From contig JAGALN010000156.1 of the NCBI GenBank assembly GCA_017625185.1, forward strand, positions 1 through 5,582: a stretch of DNA of 5,582 nucleotides, in the 5' to 3' direction. The notes under the pieces were generated by a model that saw only the letters and a list, made by a program, of their open reading frames with translations, made no database searches and was not told where the DNA came from. Origin of the DNA: Clostridia bacterium (GTDB taxonomy: Bacteria > Bacillota > Clostridia > Monoglobales > Monoglobaceae). Both the position numbers and the translations under genes were made by a program. The stretch's first letter is position 1, and each line of letters begins with the position of its first letter. Below, one piece after another: positions 5,310-5,582 of this stretch.

Positions 5310-5582
5310 CTATCTCACAACCTTACCGCTCTCAAGATTTTTTGCTTCCACAACAACCTCATCATAAATCTTCAAATAGGGAGCATCTCCGCTTTGCACT
5401 GCACTGATGATCGCCCAGTTCTCATTCCGGTAATGGAGCCTAACCGGAACAAACTGCGCCACACCAAGACGCAGAACATAAACGCCCGGCGCACCGTCTT
5501 TGACATGGAGGCTCTCTACCGGAACCTTGATTCCCTCTGCACTGACGGTAATCACCTCTGCAGAGGCACGGCTGATACCATA
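5310..5582 (-). CDS. HlyD-like adaptor/secretion protein, C-terminal fragment (cut by window edge)
   Basis: The last 90 codons of a gene that continues beyond the window; the frame is open to the final base, starting YGISRASAEV, so a GTG at 5555 is internal and not the start. The visible part is a run of short beta-strands: IKVPVESLHVKDGAPGVYVL, then VAQFVPVRLHYRNENWAIIS, ending in YLKIYDEVVVEAKNL. The pattern 'VPxxAxxxxxGxxxVxVxxxxxxxxxxVxxG...GLxxGDxVV' is typical of the C-terminal beta domain of HlyD/RND-type membrane-fusion proteins, and such genes are found before yggS in some Clostridia. The C-terminal domain diverges a lot, and neither transmembrane anchor nor lipoyl hairpin is visible here, so the assignment is tentative. 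It occupies the place of ylmD in B. subtilis. Confidence 0.55.
   Translation of the reverse strand, partial: YGISRASAEVITVSAEGIKVPVESLHVKDGAPGVYVLRLGVAQFVPVRLHYRNENWAIISAVQSGDAPYLKIYDEVVVEAKNLESGKVVR

Noticed and set aside
1..5582. CRISPR array, insertion sequence, tRNA/rRNA genes or phage defence system
   Set aside because: No regular repeats, transposase, tRNA-like folds or defence-type domains were seen on either strand; apart from the pyr leader the window is conserved housekeeping.

Overview
The window is a tightly packed, single-strand block of housekeeping genes. All real genes lie on the minus strand, so transcription runs from high to low coordinates. In transcription order they are: the C-terminal end of a HlyD-like protein, the PLP-homeostasis protein YggS/YlmE, the division protein SepF, the S4-domain protein YlmH, DivIVA, signal peptidase II (lspA), an RluD-family pseudouridine synthase (YlyB-like), then pyrB and the first codons of pyrC. 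This is a reduced version of the Firmicutes division/ylm region, which in Bacillus subtilis runs ylmD-ylmE-sepF-ylmG-ylmH-divIVA-ileS-lspA-ylyB-pyrR-pyrP-pyrB-pyrC. The gene set, the Bacillus-type PyrB and the roughly even GC/AT composition point to a member of the Clostridia, possibly Oscillospiraceae/Ruminococcaceae-like. The genus cannot be read from the sequence.

Right part (5582 to 2715): the adaptor-protein fragment abuts yggS (stop codon directly followed by ATG). A 103-nt gap with small hairpins precedes sepF, whose stop codon overlaps the ylmH start (TAATG). divIVA follows ylmH after 15 nt. These genes link Z-ring anchoring (SepF), curved-membrane/pole marking (DivIVA) and ribosome-associated S4-domain function (YlmH). 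Middle part (2714 to 1268): a perfect 9-bp hairpin separates divIVA from lspA, and lspA and rluD overlap by 17 nt. The ylmG and ileS genes found at these places in B. subtilis are absent.

Left part (1267 to 1): this is the most interesting segment. A consensus-like sigma-A promoter (TAGACA, 17 nt, TATAAT), with its -35 overlapping the rluD stop codon, starts a leader of about 145 nt. The leader ends in a strong intrinsic terminator about 100 nt before pyrB. Directly upstream of the terminator lies a segment that can form a competing 14-position antiterminator stem. This is the layout of a transcription attenuator controlling pyrBC. No pyrR gene is present where B. subtilis has one, and I see no PyrR-binding-loop consensus. 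A 55-codon ORF runs through the whole leader and its terminator, formally resembling E. coli pyrL/pyrBI. A second promoter-like site (TTGACA, 16 nt, CATAAT) lies between the terminator and pyrB and would bypass the attenuator. PyrB and PyrC carry out steps 2 and 3 of de novo UMP synthesis. The long plus-strand ORFs are antisense shadows of these genes.
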